A stretch of DNA of 64,000 nucleotides from Cepaea nemoralis (taxonomy: Eukaryota; Mollusca; Gastropoda; Stylommatophora; Helicidae): contig JACEFZ010027103.1 in assembly GCA_014155875.1 (NCBI GenBank), positions 298,501-362,500 of the forward strand. Reading direction: 5' to 3'. Made by a program: the position numbers and the translations under genes. Under the pieces are notes generated by a model. The model saw only the letters and a list, made by a program, of their open reading frames with translations, had not been told where the DNA came from and did not search any database. Positions 11,423 through 22,200 of the stretch are shown piece after piece. How positions within the stretch are numbered: position 1 is the first letter of the stretch; each line of letters starts with the position of its first letter.

Positions 11423-12150
11423 TCATTCACTCCATAAGTGCTTGGATCGCCTACTCAGTAAATTCAGCAGCATGAAGCGGCTAACGACACCAGTTCTGTT
11501 ATGATTTATTAATCTTCTTTGGCTTCCTGTGTAGTGTTCTTGTTTAGCCAAACCTCTTTTAATATGCTGTTCTTGCATCCTGACCATTGTTGTAGATTCA
11601 CGGTCATCACTGTCCTGGGCAACAGGTCCCTTCAAGGTCCTGGCTAACGTGGTAGGATCGCTGATTCTTCCGAAGTAGGAGAGTATCTGCCTGCACGGCG
11701 AGGAACCACCAGTCTGCACACCAATAAGACAGACATGGGACAACGGATACTCACGCAAACCTCAGGTTCGGTATGACATCACACCGATGTTGGACAACAG
11801 GATGTCTTCATCCGACATACAGGACTTCACGATGGAGTTCACAGCCAGTGAACGCAAGCAAGCAAGCAAGCACAGAAATCACTTGGTTCTCGCAAAAGTC
11901 TTACTTCTCTTAAAGCATTCAGAATGTCAACCTGGTCCATGCCTCGTCCGCCCTCCGCAATAGCCCTACCTGCAAGCATGTCAGCCCGCTCATTTACTCG
12001 TACACCCGCAAACACTGGCACAAAAATGAAACTAATCTTTGCCAGCCGAGACCGCTCCAGAGTCAACAACCACTCTCTTCTCGCTGTAATTTCGTAATCG
12101 TTTTCGAAAGTTGTTCTCAAGAAACCACGAAAGGCATGTGGTGGATGAAA
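11423..12150 (-). pseudogene. I-like non-LTR element: RNase H and C-terminal relic
   Basis: Minus-strand pieces in order: REWLLTLERSRLAKISF, then FAGVRVNERADMLAG, the RNase H signature of I-type elements (usual form HAGVRGNERADxLAG), then MDQVDILNALREV. After a frame change near 11830 come a degraded Cys-poor segment and HIKRGLAKQEHYTGSQRR... LINHNRTGVVS, a typical C-terminal region of these polyproteins. RT and endonuclease are absent, so the copy is 5' truncated. A related fragment lies at 60946-61403. Confidence 0.65.
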
Positions 12151-12355
12151 TTTTGAGGGCAGCCGGCAGATAGTTGTTGGTTATAGTCACAAATTTCGCG
12201 ACGGTAGGCAGTAGATCTCTTTAACGGAATAAAGGCTACGGTCACCGGCAATTATGGTCACGCCAGGAAAGAAAGCAACGGCAAACTACCTTTTTTAAGT
12301 TGCCTAGTTTAATATGATTCGCCTAATTACAGATCATCACAATAAAAGGAAAGGG
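12151..12355. other. No feature recognised
   Basis: No coding or repeat signal seen between the I-like relic and the E3 endonuclease relic. Confidence 0.4.
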
Positions 12356-12660
12356 ACATTGAAATTAGCAACATAGAAAGTTCAGACGTTAAGCGACGAC
12401 AGAAAATTAGATAACATCAAACAAGAAATGGAGAGAGAGAGAGAGAAGATCAATATATTAGGAATGTGTGAGACGAGATAGAAAACGGCAGAGATTAAGA
12501 CAGGGGAGGATTCTAAGATTATTTATTCTGAAGGAGACGAATGGCAAAGAGGTGTAGCAATTATCTGGGATAGGCAAATATCAAAATCTGTTAAATGATA
12601 TTGGGCTGTATCAGACAAGGTTCTATTAGTAAAATTAATAGACAGACCTTTTAGCATATT
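12356..12660 (+). pseudogene. E3 non-LTR element: endonuclease fragment
   Basis: Plus-strand frames give INILGMCETRWKTAEIK... IIYSGGDEWQRGVAIIWD, the N-terminal apurinic-type endonuclease of Nimb/RTE-like elements, with stops and a (GA)n stretch at 12430. It ends at a poly-T run at 12660. The next 225 bp carry an unrelated dispersed repeat, and the RT part resumes at 12885. Confidence 0.6.
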
Positions 12661-12884
12661 TTTTTTTTTTAATTTAGTTGTCACAGGACGTAGCAGTTAA
12701 CCTTAGCATTTTGGCTGTTCTTGATTCCTGAGCAAGTTTTACGTTCAGTTGTTTGTTCTATCTAGACCAACAAGCAGCGGTTACAACAGATGGCGAGACA
12801 TCAGATTGGGTTGACATCAAGCAATGAGTCCGTTAGGGCTGTGTGATGTCATTATATTTGTTTAACCTGCACGCCTAAAATATA
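12661..12884. repeat. Unnamed dispersed repeat inside E3
   Basis: Starts at a ten-base T run and resembles the sequence near 9750-9850. It separates the endonuclease and RT parts of E3, so it either inserted there or marks a deletion. Confidence 0.4.
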
Positions 12885-13244
12885 ATGAGAAATATAAGAG
12901 ATGATATAAACAGGGAGCTATATGATACCCTAAATATCGGTGGTCATGACGTACCAGAGATTCGGATTGCTGATGATACAGTATTGCTATCCACAACAAA
13001 GACTGCTATAGAAAACTTAATAGCCTCAAACCAATTGAATAGTGAAAATCACATCTTATATCTAAACATAGCAAAAACGAAGATAATGCATACAGATAAA
13101 ACCACAATGGAGAAAGACATATATGTTAATAAGGAAAAATTGGAGGTGGTGGAAAATTTTGTATATCTTGGGTCATTGATTACCAACAGCGGTGACACAA
13201 TGAAAGAAATTAAACGGCGACTATCAATTGCTCTTCAAAGACTC
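12885..13244 (+). pseudogene. E3 non-LTR element: RT fragment
   Basis: MRNIRDDINRELYDTLNIGG... PEIRIADDTVLL contains the RT catalytic YADD-type motif as IADD, followed by LEVVENFVYLGSLITNSGD and IKRRLSIALQ. It stops at 13244, where a minus-strand E1 element inserted. The continuation (RILRACIFPIATYAF...) is found at about 16495, over 3.2 kb away. Confidence 0.75.
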
Positions 13245-13262
13245 AATCAATCAATCAATCAA
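13244..13262 (-). repeat. (TTGA)n tail of the E1 copy
   Basis: AATCAATCAATC on the plus strand, immediately after the E1 stop codon when read on the minus strand. Confidence 0.85.
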
Positions 13263-14575
13263 TCATGTGCCATGCTGGAAAGCGTGGGCGGTAATGACTC
13301 GCCATTTCACTCGATCATTAGAGTCGTGGATCAGCTCAGTGTTCCTGTCTCGTCCATGCCATGTGGCCAAGCCATCCAGGTATTTTCCTCTCGTTCTTCT
13401 TCTTGGTCTGTTCCCTTCGATCTTGCCAGTTGTCACAAAGATCTCCAATCCATTTCTTCTCATAACATGTCCAAAACAATTTGACTGTCTACGTCTAATT
13501 TCTCTAATCAATTTACGATTGTCATTTGTCTCCTGTAGTACTTGGTCATTGTGTTTTTCTGTCTGTCCATGGTATTCTTTGCATTTTCCTCAGAAACCAC
13601 ATTTCTGCAGCCATCAGATGTTTTTCAGCTTGACTGCTCATTGTCCAAGTTTCACATCCATACAAAAGAACAGGCTCTATGTATCCCCACAACACTCTTT
13701 TCCTCGTTTCAATTGACATCTTTCTGTTGGTCAGAATGTTTTTCATCTTGCTAAAGGCTGCTTTCGTTATGGCGATTCTTGTTCTAATCTCTTCAAGGCA
13801 TCTCCCATCAGATGTTATGACGGTTCCGAGATAATTGTACCGATTCACTTGTTGAAGAATATTCCCATTTACTTGTATATTACATTGTGGTACTTTCTTC
13901 TTCCTAGTGACGACCATAACCTGTGTCTTTTTACAATTAAATTCTAACCCCAGTTGCTCACTGTGTACAACAACCGCATCCTCTAATTGTTGCAAATCTT
14001 GTGCATTGTCTGCAATCAATACTGTATCATCTGCATATCTAATGTTATTGATGTTTCGTCCTCCAATACTGATTCTATTTATATCTTCTACATTTCTGAA
14101 AATATTTTCACTGTATGGGTAAAAATGATGTGGAGACATTACACATCCCTGCCTAACACCTCTCTTAATAGGTTGATATTGTCCCAATTCATTATCAATC
14201 CTTATGGCAGCTTGTTGTTTCCAATATATGTTTTTTATAAGTCTAATGTCTTTCCCATCAATTTGTAGATCTGCAAGCATATCCACCATTTTGACATGTC
14301 TAACTCTATCAAAAGCCTTTGTGTAGTCAATAAAGCAAAGATGTATATCCTTGTTTACTTCTATGGACCTCCAATAGCTGCTCGCAGCATATACACAGCA
14401 TTTACTGTACCCTTTCCTCCTACAAACCCACATTGTTCTTCCCCTATTTCAGGTTGTATTTTCTTCCTCACTCTTTGCATGATAATTCGTAGCAAATTCT
14501 TTGTGATGTGACTCATTATACTAATTGTTCTATGCTGATCACATTCCAAGGCTCCTGATTGACAAAAACAACTGA
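13263..14575 (-). pseudogene. E1 non-LTR element, 5'-truncated RT copy
   Basis: This is the best-preserved E1 copy. From 14575 downward it reads SIMSHITKN, QPEIGEEQCG, FIDYTKAFDRV, GVRQGCVMSP, RYADDTVLIAD, PVLLYGCETWT, HVMRRNGLE and the terminal FQHGT-stop. Motifs A, B and C of the reverse transcriptase are intact, but frame changes occur near 14433 and 13540. Endonuclease is missing. The TGA stop at 13263-13265 runs directly into a (TTGA)n tail (13244-13262). The copy is inserted into E3. Relatives are the 'Nimb/craniofacial-like' RT family of invertebrates. Confidence 0.85.
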
Positions 14576-14594
14576 ATAACTTATGAAATGGGAC

Positions 14595-16490
14595 AGACTT
14601 CTTCTTCTTCAGCGTCCCGAGCCATTGAGGTTCTTTGCTGCAGATACAATCCGTCTCCATTCGTCTCTCTGGTGGACCTTCTCTTGCCAGTCGTTGATTC
14701 CAATTGCTTGTAGGTCTGTATATGTATTATCTCTCCACCGCCTTCTTGGTCTACCTCGGGGTCTACGGTCATTTATTTCCTGAGTGTAAGCGAGTTTTGT
14801 TTCCCTATTATCTTCCATTCTTTCTATATGCCCCAGCCATTGTAGTCTATTAGCCTTCATGATACCAGTGATTAGCGGGGACTTAAACAGATCATAAATG
14901 TCTTTGTTACTTCTTCTTTTCCACTCTCCACTTTGTGTATCCTTAATGGGTTCAAAGATGCGTCTTAAAATTTTGTTCTCAAAGGTTTGTAACAAGGCTT
15001 CGTCTCCTTTCGTTGTACTCCAGGTTTCAGAGCCCTACAGCACAACTGGTCTGATCATTGTTTTGCATATTGTGATTTTGATGTTACGAGATAGCGCCTT
15101 TGATTTTAGTAGATGTTGTAGTGCATAGTATATCTTATTTCCAGAGTTGATTCTAGTTTGTATTTCTTCCCTTATAATGTTGGAGCAGTTGAAGATTGTA
15201 CCCAGGTATTTGTATGTTTCCGTTCTTTTAATGGTCATATTATCTATTTGTATGTGGCCAGAGTTTTTAGCCATTCCGTCTCTTGAACTTACCATATATT
15301 CTGTCTTATCTTGGTTGATAACCAGCCCCGTCTGTTGAGCCTTTTCCTTTAAGTGAGTCAATATTTCAAATGTCTTTTGTTCACTTTGCCCTATAATATC
15401 TATATCATCTGCATAACCAAGCAGCTTGGATGTTCCTCCAATATCACATTCCTCCTTTACCTTCCTTACAACTTTCTCTAGATCCAGATTGAAGAGTAGC
15501 GGCGATAGTGCATCACCCTGTTTCAAGCCAGATGTTATTTGGAAGGGGTCTGATTTCCTGCCTTTATATGTTACTATATTATAATTATCTTCCATGCATA
15601 GTCTGGTCATGTTGATTAACTTCCTTGGTATTCCAAATTCCTGCATAGCATTCCATAGACTATTCCTATAAGCCTTTTTAAAATCCATAAAAATGTTATG
15701 GAGATCTCTTTTATATTCCCAATTTTTTTTGGCTAGTTGTCGTAAGATAAATATCTGATCTATTGTTGATCTGTTTTGTCTAAAACCCGCCTGGTAGTCA
15801 CCTAATATGTCTTCTGAATATGGTTTTAGTCTATTTAGTAATACTGCGGATAGTATCTTATAGCTTGTGGACAGTAGTGATATTCCTCTATAATTTCCAC
15901 ATTGGAACTTGTCTCCTTTCTTAAAGATAGATATCAATAGTGACTCTTTCCAGTCATGGGGTAATTCTTCTGTCCTCCAGATTTTTATTATTAGTTCGTA
16001 TAGCTTTAGATGTAATGCATGGCCACCTGTCTTTTTAAATTCAGCAGCAATTCCATCAGTCCCAGTTGCTTTATTGTTTTTAAGTCGTGTGATTACATAT
16101 AGGATTTCTTCAAATGTAGGTTCTTTAATTTGTGGTTCGCATATTAGAACCTCTTCCTGTGGGAAAATGTTACTTGGAGCTTCACAATTTAGTAATTCAA
16201 CAAAATATTCTTTCCATGTGTTGCACATTTCCTTATTGGTATTTATCATATTCCCATTTTTGTCTTTTAAACCATATGTGTTTTGTTAGTGCCCTCGTTT
16301 CATTGACTTCAGTTCTTTAAACAAATTTCTGGATTAATTTTTCTGGTGATCAGTTTCCATATCTTTGATTATATTACTCATATATTCTCGCTTCTGCTGT
16401 CGGACTATTTTTGTAGCCTCTTTACATTCATTTCTATAATGCTCTTCCTTTTGGATGTTGACGATGTCATTTAACCATAAATGTCTGGCA
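14595..16490 (-). pseudogene. E2 non-LTR element, 5'-truncated RT copy
   Basis: From 16490 downward: a linker (HYRNECKEATKIVRQQKREY), then a long RT frame at 16249-15035 with DGIAAEFKK, NYRGISLLSTSYKIL, YQAGFRQNRSTIDQIF, FMDFKKAYR, GLKQGDALSPLLF, GYADDIDIIG and YKYLGTIF. A stop near 15035 is followed by the C-terminal region (RLQWLGHIERM, RPRGRPRRRWRDN) at 14995-14609. RT motifs A to C are present; endonuclease is absent. The frame ends NLNGSGR-stop, with the TGA fused to a short (GAA)n tail. It is adjacent to E1 and inserted with it in E3. Confidence 0.85.
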
Positions 16491-16494
16491 ATCT

Positions 16495-16905
16495 TTTTCC
16501 TAATGGGACAGACAGAACTACAAAAATTAGAATTTTAAGAGCATGCATCTTTCCCATTGCAACATACGCCTTTAAGACAAGGGCACTTACTAAACAAAAG
16601 AACAAATGCATCCATACTTCAAGGGCTGAATATTGAAGAGGGTTGGCTATTAAAGACGATAAATCAAAGAAAATTGAAATATTTTGGTCACTTGAAACGT
16701 CACGAAAGTTTGGAGAGAACAATAATGGAAGGGTATATGTCTGGGAAGAGAGGAAGAGGAAGGTCAAAGAGAAGATGGGTGCAGGGTGTGGCGGATAATC
16801 TCCAGATGGATGTATCGGATGCGAGACATCATGCTTATGATCGAGAGGTTTTCCGGAAGATTGTTATGTGAGCGAGGTTCTGCAAAGGACATGCTACTGA
16901 ATGAA
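16495..16905 (+). pseudogene. E3 non-LTR element: 3' end
   Basis: It resumes E3 after the 3.2 kb insertion: RTTKIRILRACIFPIATYAF (one frame), then in the next frame LKYFGHLKRHESLERTIMEG, GKRGRGRSKRRWVQGV and HAYDREVFRKIVM-stop. This is the standard C-terminal region after RT in these elements. A (TGAA)n-like tail (CTGAATGAATGAG) ends the element at about 16905. Confidence 0.8.
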
Positions 16906-17045
16906 TGAGTTTTCCATTGCTTTCTGAACGACCGGCACCTATAGCTTTTTCGAAAGAAAAAAAAACCAGCAACGCTGTGTTTCGAACCTGGGTATACGGG
17001 ATTACGAATCGCGTCCGTAAATCCTTAGCTACGGAGACCGGTACA
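16906..17045 (-). mobile_element. tRNA-derived SINE
   Basis: On the minus strand the sequence has a Pol III A-box-like TAGCTAAGGAT (about 17022) and a B-box-like GGTTCGAAAC (about 16980), spaced as in a tRNA head. An A/T-rich segment follows, and it ends near a CATTCATTC tail shared with the E3 end. It separates E3 from the following E1 copy. No intact tRNA cloverleaf is claimed. Confidence 0.55.
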
Positions 17046-18656
17046 TAAACGTCATTCCAATATATGCCCCAACAGAGAATGCAATGAAGATAGTATAGAA
17101 GGATTTTATAATGACATGGAGTCTGCTTTGAAGAAAAGTAAATATTTAGAAATAAATGTCAAAAGGGGTGACTTCAGTACAACAGCAGGAAATCAAGGCG
17201 ACGGATGCACAGTAGGAAACCTTAGTTTGGGAGAGCGAAACGAAAGAGAATACAGATTTGTAGAGTGGGCATAAGATCAGGAAATGATTGTAGGAAACAC
17301 CTGGTTTAAACACCATCCTAGAAGATTATGGACATGGATGAGTCCTGACAGCAGGATTAGAAACCAGATTGATTACATCCTGATTAGCAGAAGGTCGCAA
17401 AACCAGCTCTCAATGCTAACTGGTAGAGTGATAACAGATTAATTGCAGGCATATTAAGGAAAAAGTTAAAGAAAGTAAAGTATACAACACGAAACACTAA
17501 ATATGATCTGTGTATTGAAAAAATGACAAGGACATACAAGACAACTTTAACAAAGAAGTAAAGAACAGATTCAATTTAGTGTCGGATCTAGAGATCCTAA
17601 TTCAAGATGTGGATGATCAATGGGAAGTGTGGAAGATTTCAATCAGCTTGGCTGCAGAAACAACAATTCCCAAATTAAAGAAAGTGGGTCGTAAGAAATG
17701 GATGACTGAAAAGATTTTTTAAAACTAATGGACACAAGAAACACAACAAAATTAATCCAGTCAAATATGAAGAATATGTCAATTCACAACACAGTCAGAA
17801 CATTATGTAAAGAGGCTAGAGAAGCTTGAGAAAGATTGCACTGAAATTGGAAAACCATACAACAGTAAACATACAAAATTAATGCTCAAAAGAATTCAGG
17901 AGCTTACTTATAAGAGAACGCATACATCAGCAGGCTGCCTAGAAACAAAAGATGGGAAAATCATTATAGAAACAGGTACGATGTTACGTGATGGTCAGAT
18001 CGTGTGAAATACCTTTATGATGATAACAGAGAAGAACAGTACGATATTCTAAAAAATAATTAATGACCATCAATTATAAAGATGGGGGGGGGGGGGGGGG
18101 GGGGGGTTCAGAATGCTCTTAACCAAATGAAAACTGGCAAGACCCTGGGTCCAGACAACATCACAACATAAATTATCAATGACTTAGAAGAATATGGAAA
18201 AGACCAGGTCACCAGACTATTGAAGACAATGTATGATACTGAAGATATACCTCATGAATTACGTAATTCTGTAATTACTGCAATCTCAAAGGAATCAGTA
18301 GCCTTGGAATGTAATCATCATCGAACATTTAGTATAATGAGTCACATCACAAAGATGTTGCTAAAACCTAGCATGAAAAAAATTAAGACGAAAATACAAC
18401 CTGAAATAGGAGAAGAACAATGTGGGGTTTAGAAGGCAAGGGTACATTAAATGCTGTGTATATGCTGAGAATAGTAATTGAATGTTCTATAGAAGCAAAC
18501 ACAGATCTATATCTTTGCTTTATTGACTACACAAAGGCTGTTCATACAGTAAAACATGTCAACATGATAAAGATGCTAGAAGATCTACAAATTGATGAAA
18601 AAGACCTTAGACTTGCAAAAAACATATATTGGAAAGACCAAGCTGCCATAAAATGT
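17046..18656 (+). pseudogene. E1 copy: endonuclease and first half of RT, decayed
   Basis: Frames give VIPIYAPTENA, MESALKKSKYLEINV, then GNTWFKHHPRRLWTWMSPD and RNQIDYILI (endonuclease C-terminal half), a linker, DIPHELRNSVITAI, SIMSHITKMLL, QPEIGEEQCG and LCFIDYTKAVHTVKHVNM (RT up to motif A). Multiple stops and shifts, and a 22-base G run near 18085, show an old copy. It is interrupted at 18656 by two short inserted 3' ends and continues at 18909. Confidence 0.75.
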
Positions 18657-18841
18657 AGAGTTGAGTTGAGTTGAGTTAAGAACCGACATCACTGCACTCA
18701 GGACATTCCCATACGTGCTCCGTCCCCTCGTTCAACAGCCAGTGAAGAGTCAAACTATTAATCGTTCCCACCACTTTCTGATTAAAAGTTCTCCTGGTTG
18801 CCATAACATTTTATAATGAAGTAGGTCAATCCATCCATCCA
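18657..18841 (-). mobile_element. I-like element 3' end with (CTCAA)n tail
   Basis: On the minus strand it reads LTLHWLLNEGTEHVWECP then ECSDVGS-stop, followed directly by CTCAACTCAACTCAACTC. The same WECPECSD terminus and CTCAA-type tail occur at the end of the plus-strand copy at 60946-61403, which defines a family. Heavily 5' truncated. Confidence 0.65.
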
Positions 18842-18908
18842 TCATGTGCCATGCCGGTAAGTGTGGGCGGTCATGTTCTGCCATCTCTCTCGATCACCAG
18901 AGTCGTTG
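18842..18908 (-). mobile_element. E1 3' end, 67-bp fragment
   Basis: The last codons of E1 (GGTCATG... GGCATGGCACATGA on the minus strand), with a GGAT-type tail (CCATCCATCCATC on the plus strand, 18829-18841). Together with the I-like end it interrupts the plus-strand E1 copy. Confidence 0.7.
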
Positions 18909-19167
18909 TCAATATCAGCCTATTAAGAGAGGTGTGAGAAAGGGATGTGTAATGTCTCCTGATCTCTTTTTCCTGTACTGTGAACATATTTTCAGAAATG
19001 TAGAAGATATGAAAGGAATTCTCATTGGGGGACACCACATAAATATTACATATGCAGATGTTACAGTATTGATTGCAGACAATGAACAGGATCTGCCACA
19101 TTTAGTAGATGCGGTTGTTACGCACAGTGAACAACTAGGGTTAGAATTGATTTGTAAGAAGACACAG
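18909..19167 (+). pseudogene. E1 copy continued: RT motifs B and C
   Basis: QYQPIKRGVRKGCVMSP, then FRNVEDMKGILIGG, TYADVTVLIADN (YADD changed to YADV, a lost catalytic Asp) and HSEQLGLELICKKTQ. The frame is cut at 19167 by the 607-bp inverted-repeat element and resumes at 19780. Confidence 0.8.
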
Positions 19168-19774
19168 TATCAACGTCCATAGCGAGTTCAGAAGGCAGAT
19201 GGTGCGAGTACAGATGAGGCGTGAAAACATAAATGTGATATATCATATTATTTAATTGTCATACATCATTAACACTATCATAAATATCACAGAATTATTT
19301 GCACAATTCCAAATACCCTCTGGCACAGCTTTCAGAAAATACTCTTGCGCAACTATCAAGAAAATGCGCGCTCGCGTTTTCGCCAAGCAAACCAACACAC
19401 GTTAAGTAGCGGTCACATTCACTCGCACTGAAGTCTAAGCATTAGTCCAATCTGTCTCTCCACTCAGTCACACATCCTCTCTCATCCGTGTCCGAGTCTC
19501 GTCTGTCCATTCCTACTCAGTCCGGTGGTCACGAGGTACTTGACCCTCGTGAAGTCCGTGGGAGGTCGTGCTGTCACATCTGTCCCGCACTCGCCTGTTG
19601 AGTCAGGCGTACTGCGTCATTCCGTCCAAGGTGAACCTGACTCGTCACTCAAGGGCACAGTCCTGTCTCTAACCTACCGTCCTAGGCGTCTGCACCGTAC
19701 TTCTAACCCCGTACCCTTCCCATGTCCTATGTCTGTCCTCTGTCCTCAGTTATGCTATCTCTAGGATCTTGATA
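19168..19774. mobile_element. 607-bp element with TATCAA ends and CACAG duplication
   Basis: Starts TATCAACGTCC and ends GGATCTTGATA (11-bp inverted ends with two mismatches). It is flanked by CACAG on both sides (19163-19167, 19775-19779). Excising it restores the E1 reading KKTQ-IMVxTR, so the boundaries are firm. No coding capacity. It could be a MITE of a class making 5-bp duplications, or a solo LTR with unusual ends. The LTR element at 49944-57091 also has TAT...ATA termini. Confidence 0.7.
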
Positions 19775-19779
19775 CACAG

Positions 19780-20040
19780 ATTATGGTGGACACTAGGAAC
19801 AAGGAAATACCACAATGTAATATACAAGTAAATGGAAATACTCTTAAACACGTGAATCCGTACAATTATCTCAGAGCAGTCATAACATCTGATGGGAGAT
19901 GTCTTGAAATGATTAGAACAAGAATTGCCATTGCGATCGTAGCCATTTCCAAGATGAAAAAACATACTGACCAATAAAATTATGTCAATTATTGCAACGA
20001 GAAAAAGAGGGTTGGGGTGCTACATAGAACCTGTATTTTT
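19780..20040 (+). pseudogene. E1 copy continued: post-RT region
   Basis: VDTRNKEIPQCNIQVNGN, YNYLRAVITSDGRCLEMI and RIAIAIVAISKMKK match the region after the RT fingers in the 13-14 kb E1 copy. The frame decays after 19977 and is lost near 20040. Confidence 0.75.
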
Positions 20041-20059
20041 GTATGAACGTGTCTTTCAC

Positions 20060-21528
20060 ATAATCTGACCACGCATGTGTGTGTTCATTTGTTAGTGATG
20101 CCATTAATTCTTTTGTGCATTAATTTGGTATTCCGAGTGTTGTGATGGTTTTCAATTTCCCTTCACACTTCCTCAAGCCATGCTTCTTTCTCCTCTCTGC
20201 ATAGTTTCCTAATATTCCTTTTTATCTCTTCATAGTTTTCATGGTTATTTGTGTTATTTATTCTTATTCCCATTCTTTTCTTTAGTTTTGGGATGGTTGT
20301 TTCTCCGGCTTGGTTGACTGATTTCTTTAATATTTCCCGCCGCTGATATCTTGAAATAATATTTCCATATCGGGCAATGCTTCAAGTCCGTTCTTTGCCT
20401 CTACGTTGAATTTATATTTTATCTCCTCACTCGTCAGTGCCCGTAGATCAAATATTGTGTTTATTTTTGTATATTTGACTTTCTTTAATAGTATATGTAA
20501 ATTGCTTATGATTAATCTATGGTCGCCGTAGCAGTCTGCGCTTGGTATAGTTTTTGCGACTTTTAAGGCATTTCGAAATCTTGTGTTAATTAGAATGTAA
20601 TCAATCTGATTTCTGATCTTATGATCAGGACTCCTCCATGTCCACAATCTTCTTGTGTGATGCTGATATCAGGTGTTTCCAATAATCATATCATTCTATT
20701 TTGCCCACTGTACAAGTCTGCAACCTCTTTCATTCTGTTTCCCTAGTCCATACTTGCCTACTATGCATCAGTCATGTTGATTTCCCACTTTAGCATTCTA
20801 GTAATCCATTATACAATTTAATTCGGAATTCTTGTATTTCTTAAAGGCATTCTCTAAATCATTATAAAATTCATCAATGCTGTCATCACTGCTATTTGCT
20901 GTTGGTACATGAACTTGTATGATGTCAAAAGGTCTTCCACTCAATTTCACCAGTAACACTCTGTCTGATACGGGTCCAATATCTATTGATCGATTTTGAT
21001 CTTTCTATAATCATTGTAATTGCTACTCCTCGCTGTTTATTCTCTCCACCAGAACGGATTATGCTATATTTCTCGGATGTTATAATGTCCATTCCTTCCC
21101 ATGTGGTCTCACATATACCTAACATGTTAATATTTAGTCTTCTCATTTCATTATTAGTTAGTTAGTTAGTTAGTCTTTCCTCTTGAGCCTAAGGCGGCGC
21201 ATAGGGCAGAAGTCCTGTCTCTCCATGCCTGGCGGTTCGCTGCTATCTGTTGTAGATCTTGGATACCTACTTGGCCATTGAATGAGCCTTCTCTAATGAT
21301 GGTTCTACGCAGATTTCATTATTAATGTTATCAAATTGTCAATCCCTATTCATAGTTCTTACATTCCAAGTTCCCACTTTCAATGTTGATACTCTTGTGC
21401 ACTCAGTCGACTGCTGACGGTCTGGAGTCACCTGGTGCACATGACTACCCCTCCCTGGCGAGGCTGATCCTCTCGAGCACCCTTTTACGCCGTTTATCTG
21501 ATTTTCTATGAGGGTGCGAAACCTGTAT
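20060..21528 (-). pseudogene. E1-type element: 5' region and endonuclease
   Basis: Minus-strand order from 21528: a leader with VTPDRQQSTECTRVS, then LKVGTWNVRTMNRD (endonuclease start), and after an insertion INMLGICETTWEGMDIIT, GGENKQRGVAITM, and at 20647-20327 RNQIDYILINTRFRNAL... SADCYGDHRLIISN (the catalytic GDH block). A linker follows and the copy fades at about 20060. Stops are numerous between 20650 and 20925. It is interrupted by the 157-bp insertion at 21157-21313. Confidence 0.7.
21157..21313 (-). mobile_element. 157-bp non-LTR 3' end with (CTAA)n tail
   Basis: On the minus strand it encodes GQVGIQDLQQIAANRQAW, WRDRTSALCAALGSRG and KTN, with the stop codon TAA formed by the (CTAA)n tail itself. 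It is flanked by an 11-bp target duplication TTTCATTATTA (21146-21156, 21314-21324). It belongs to another RTE/Nimb-like family, strongly 5' truncated. Confidence 0.8.
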
Positions 21529-22090
21529 ATTACATTGTGGTATTTCCGTCTTCCTAGTGACGACAATAATCTGTGTCTTCTTACAATTTAATTCTAGACT
21601 AGTAGTTCACTGTGGGCAACAATGGTATCTACTAAATGTTGCAGATCCTGTTTATTGTCTGCAATCAATAATATATCATCAGCATATCTAATGTTATTAA
21701 TGTTATGTTCCCCAATTATGATTCCTCTCATATCTTTTACATGTCTATAAATGTTCACTGTATAGGGAAAAACGATCTGGAGTCATACCCATCCCTGTTG
21801 CACACCTCACTTATTAGACTGATATTGATTTACTTCATTATCAATCATTTTGGCAGCTTGTCTTTTCCCTATATATGTATGGATGTTCGTCCATCACGAA
21901 TAATGAGGACCATTCATTCATTGCATCTTTTGATTTGATGAAGAACGAATGACTTGCGCTGTAGTTTGGATTATAGTGAGGAAGTGGTTGCGCAACTCCG
22001 TCGACCTCACTCTCTCGCCTGCGTCCATCTGGTTCCAGTGGCGAGCATTGCAAGACGACTGGAGACGGACACAGATGCAGTGGACGTTAG

Positions 22091-22118
22091 GCTGCCACAG
22101 GCCAGTTATCCCTGTATA
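22091..22118 (-). pseudogene. 28S rRNA-like fragment
   Basis: On the minus strand ACAGGGATAACTGGC then CTGTGGCAGCC matches, from memory, the strongly conserved 28S peptidyl-transferase-region sequence (about 25 of 26 bases). The flanks do not match 28S. Confidence 0.5.
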
Positions 22119-22164
22119 TATTGGCTCTCAAATACAAATGGTAGCCTAGAGCCTCGTGCAAACG

Positions 22165-22200
22165 GCCCTTCCGTCAATTCCTTTAATTTTCAGCTTTAAG
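22165..22200 (-). pseudogene. 18S rRNA-like fragment
   Basis: On the minus strand AAAGCTGAAAATTAAAGG then AATTGACGGAAGGGC matches the universal 18S sequence around the GAATTGACGG site with one mismatch over about 32 bases. The flanks diverge. It lies about 50 bp from the 28S-like fragment in the same orientation. Confidence 0.55.

Noticed and set aside
11190..11475. Open frames of repeated WLVG or NQPT
   Set aside because: Translation of a four-base microsatellite in all frames.
16950..17045. Functional tRNA gene
   Set aside because: A- and B-box-like motifs are present but no acceptor stem or complete cloverleaf could be drawn. It fits a SINE head better.
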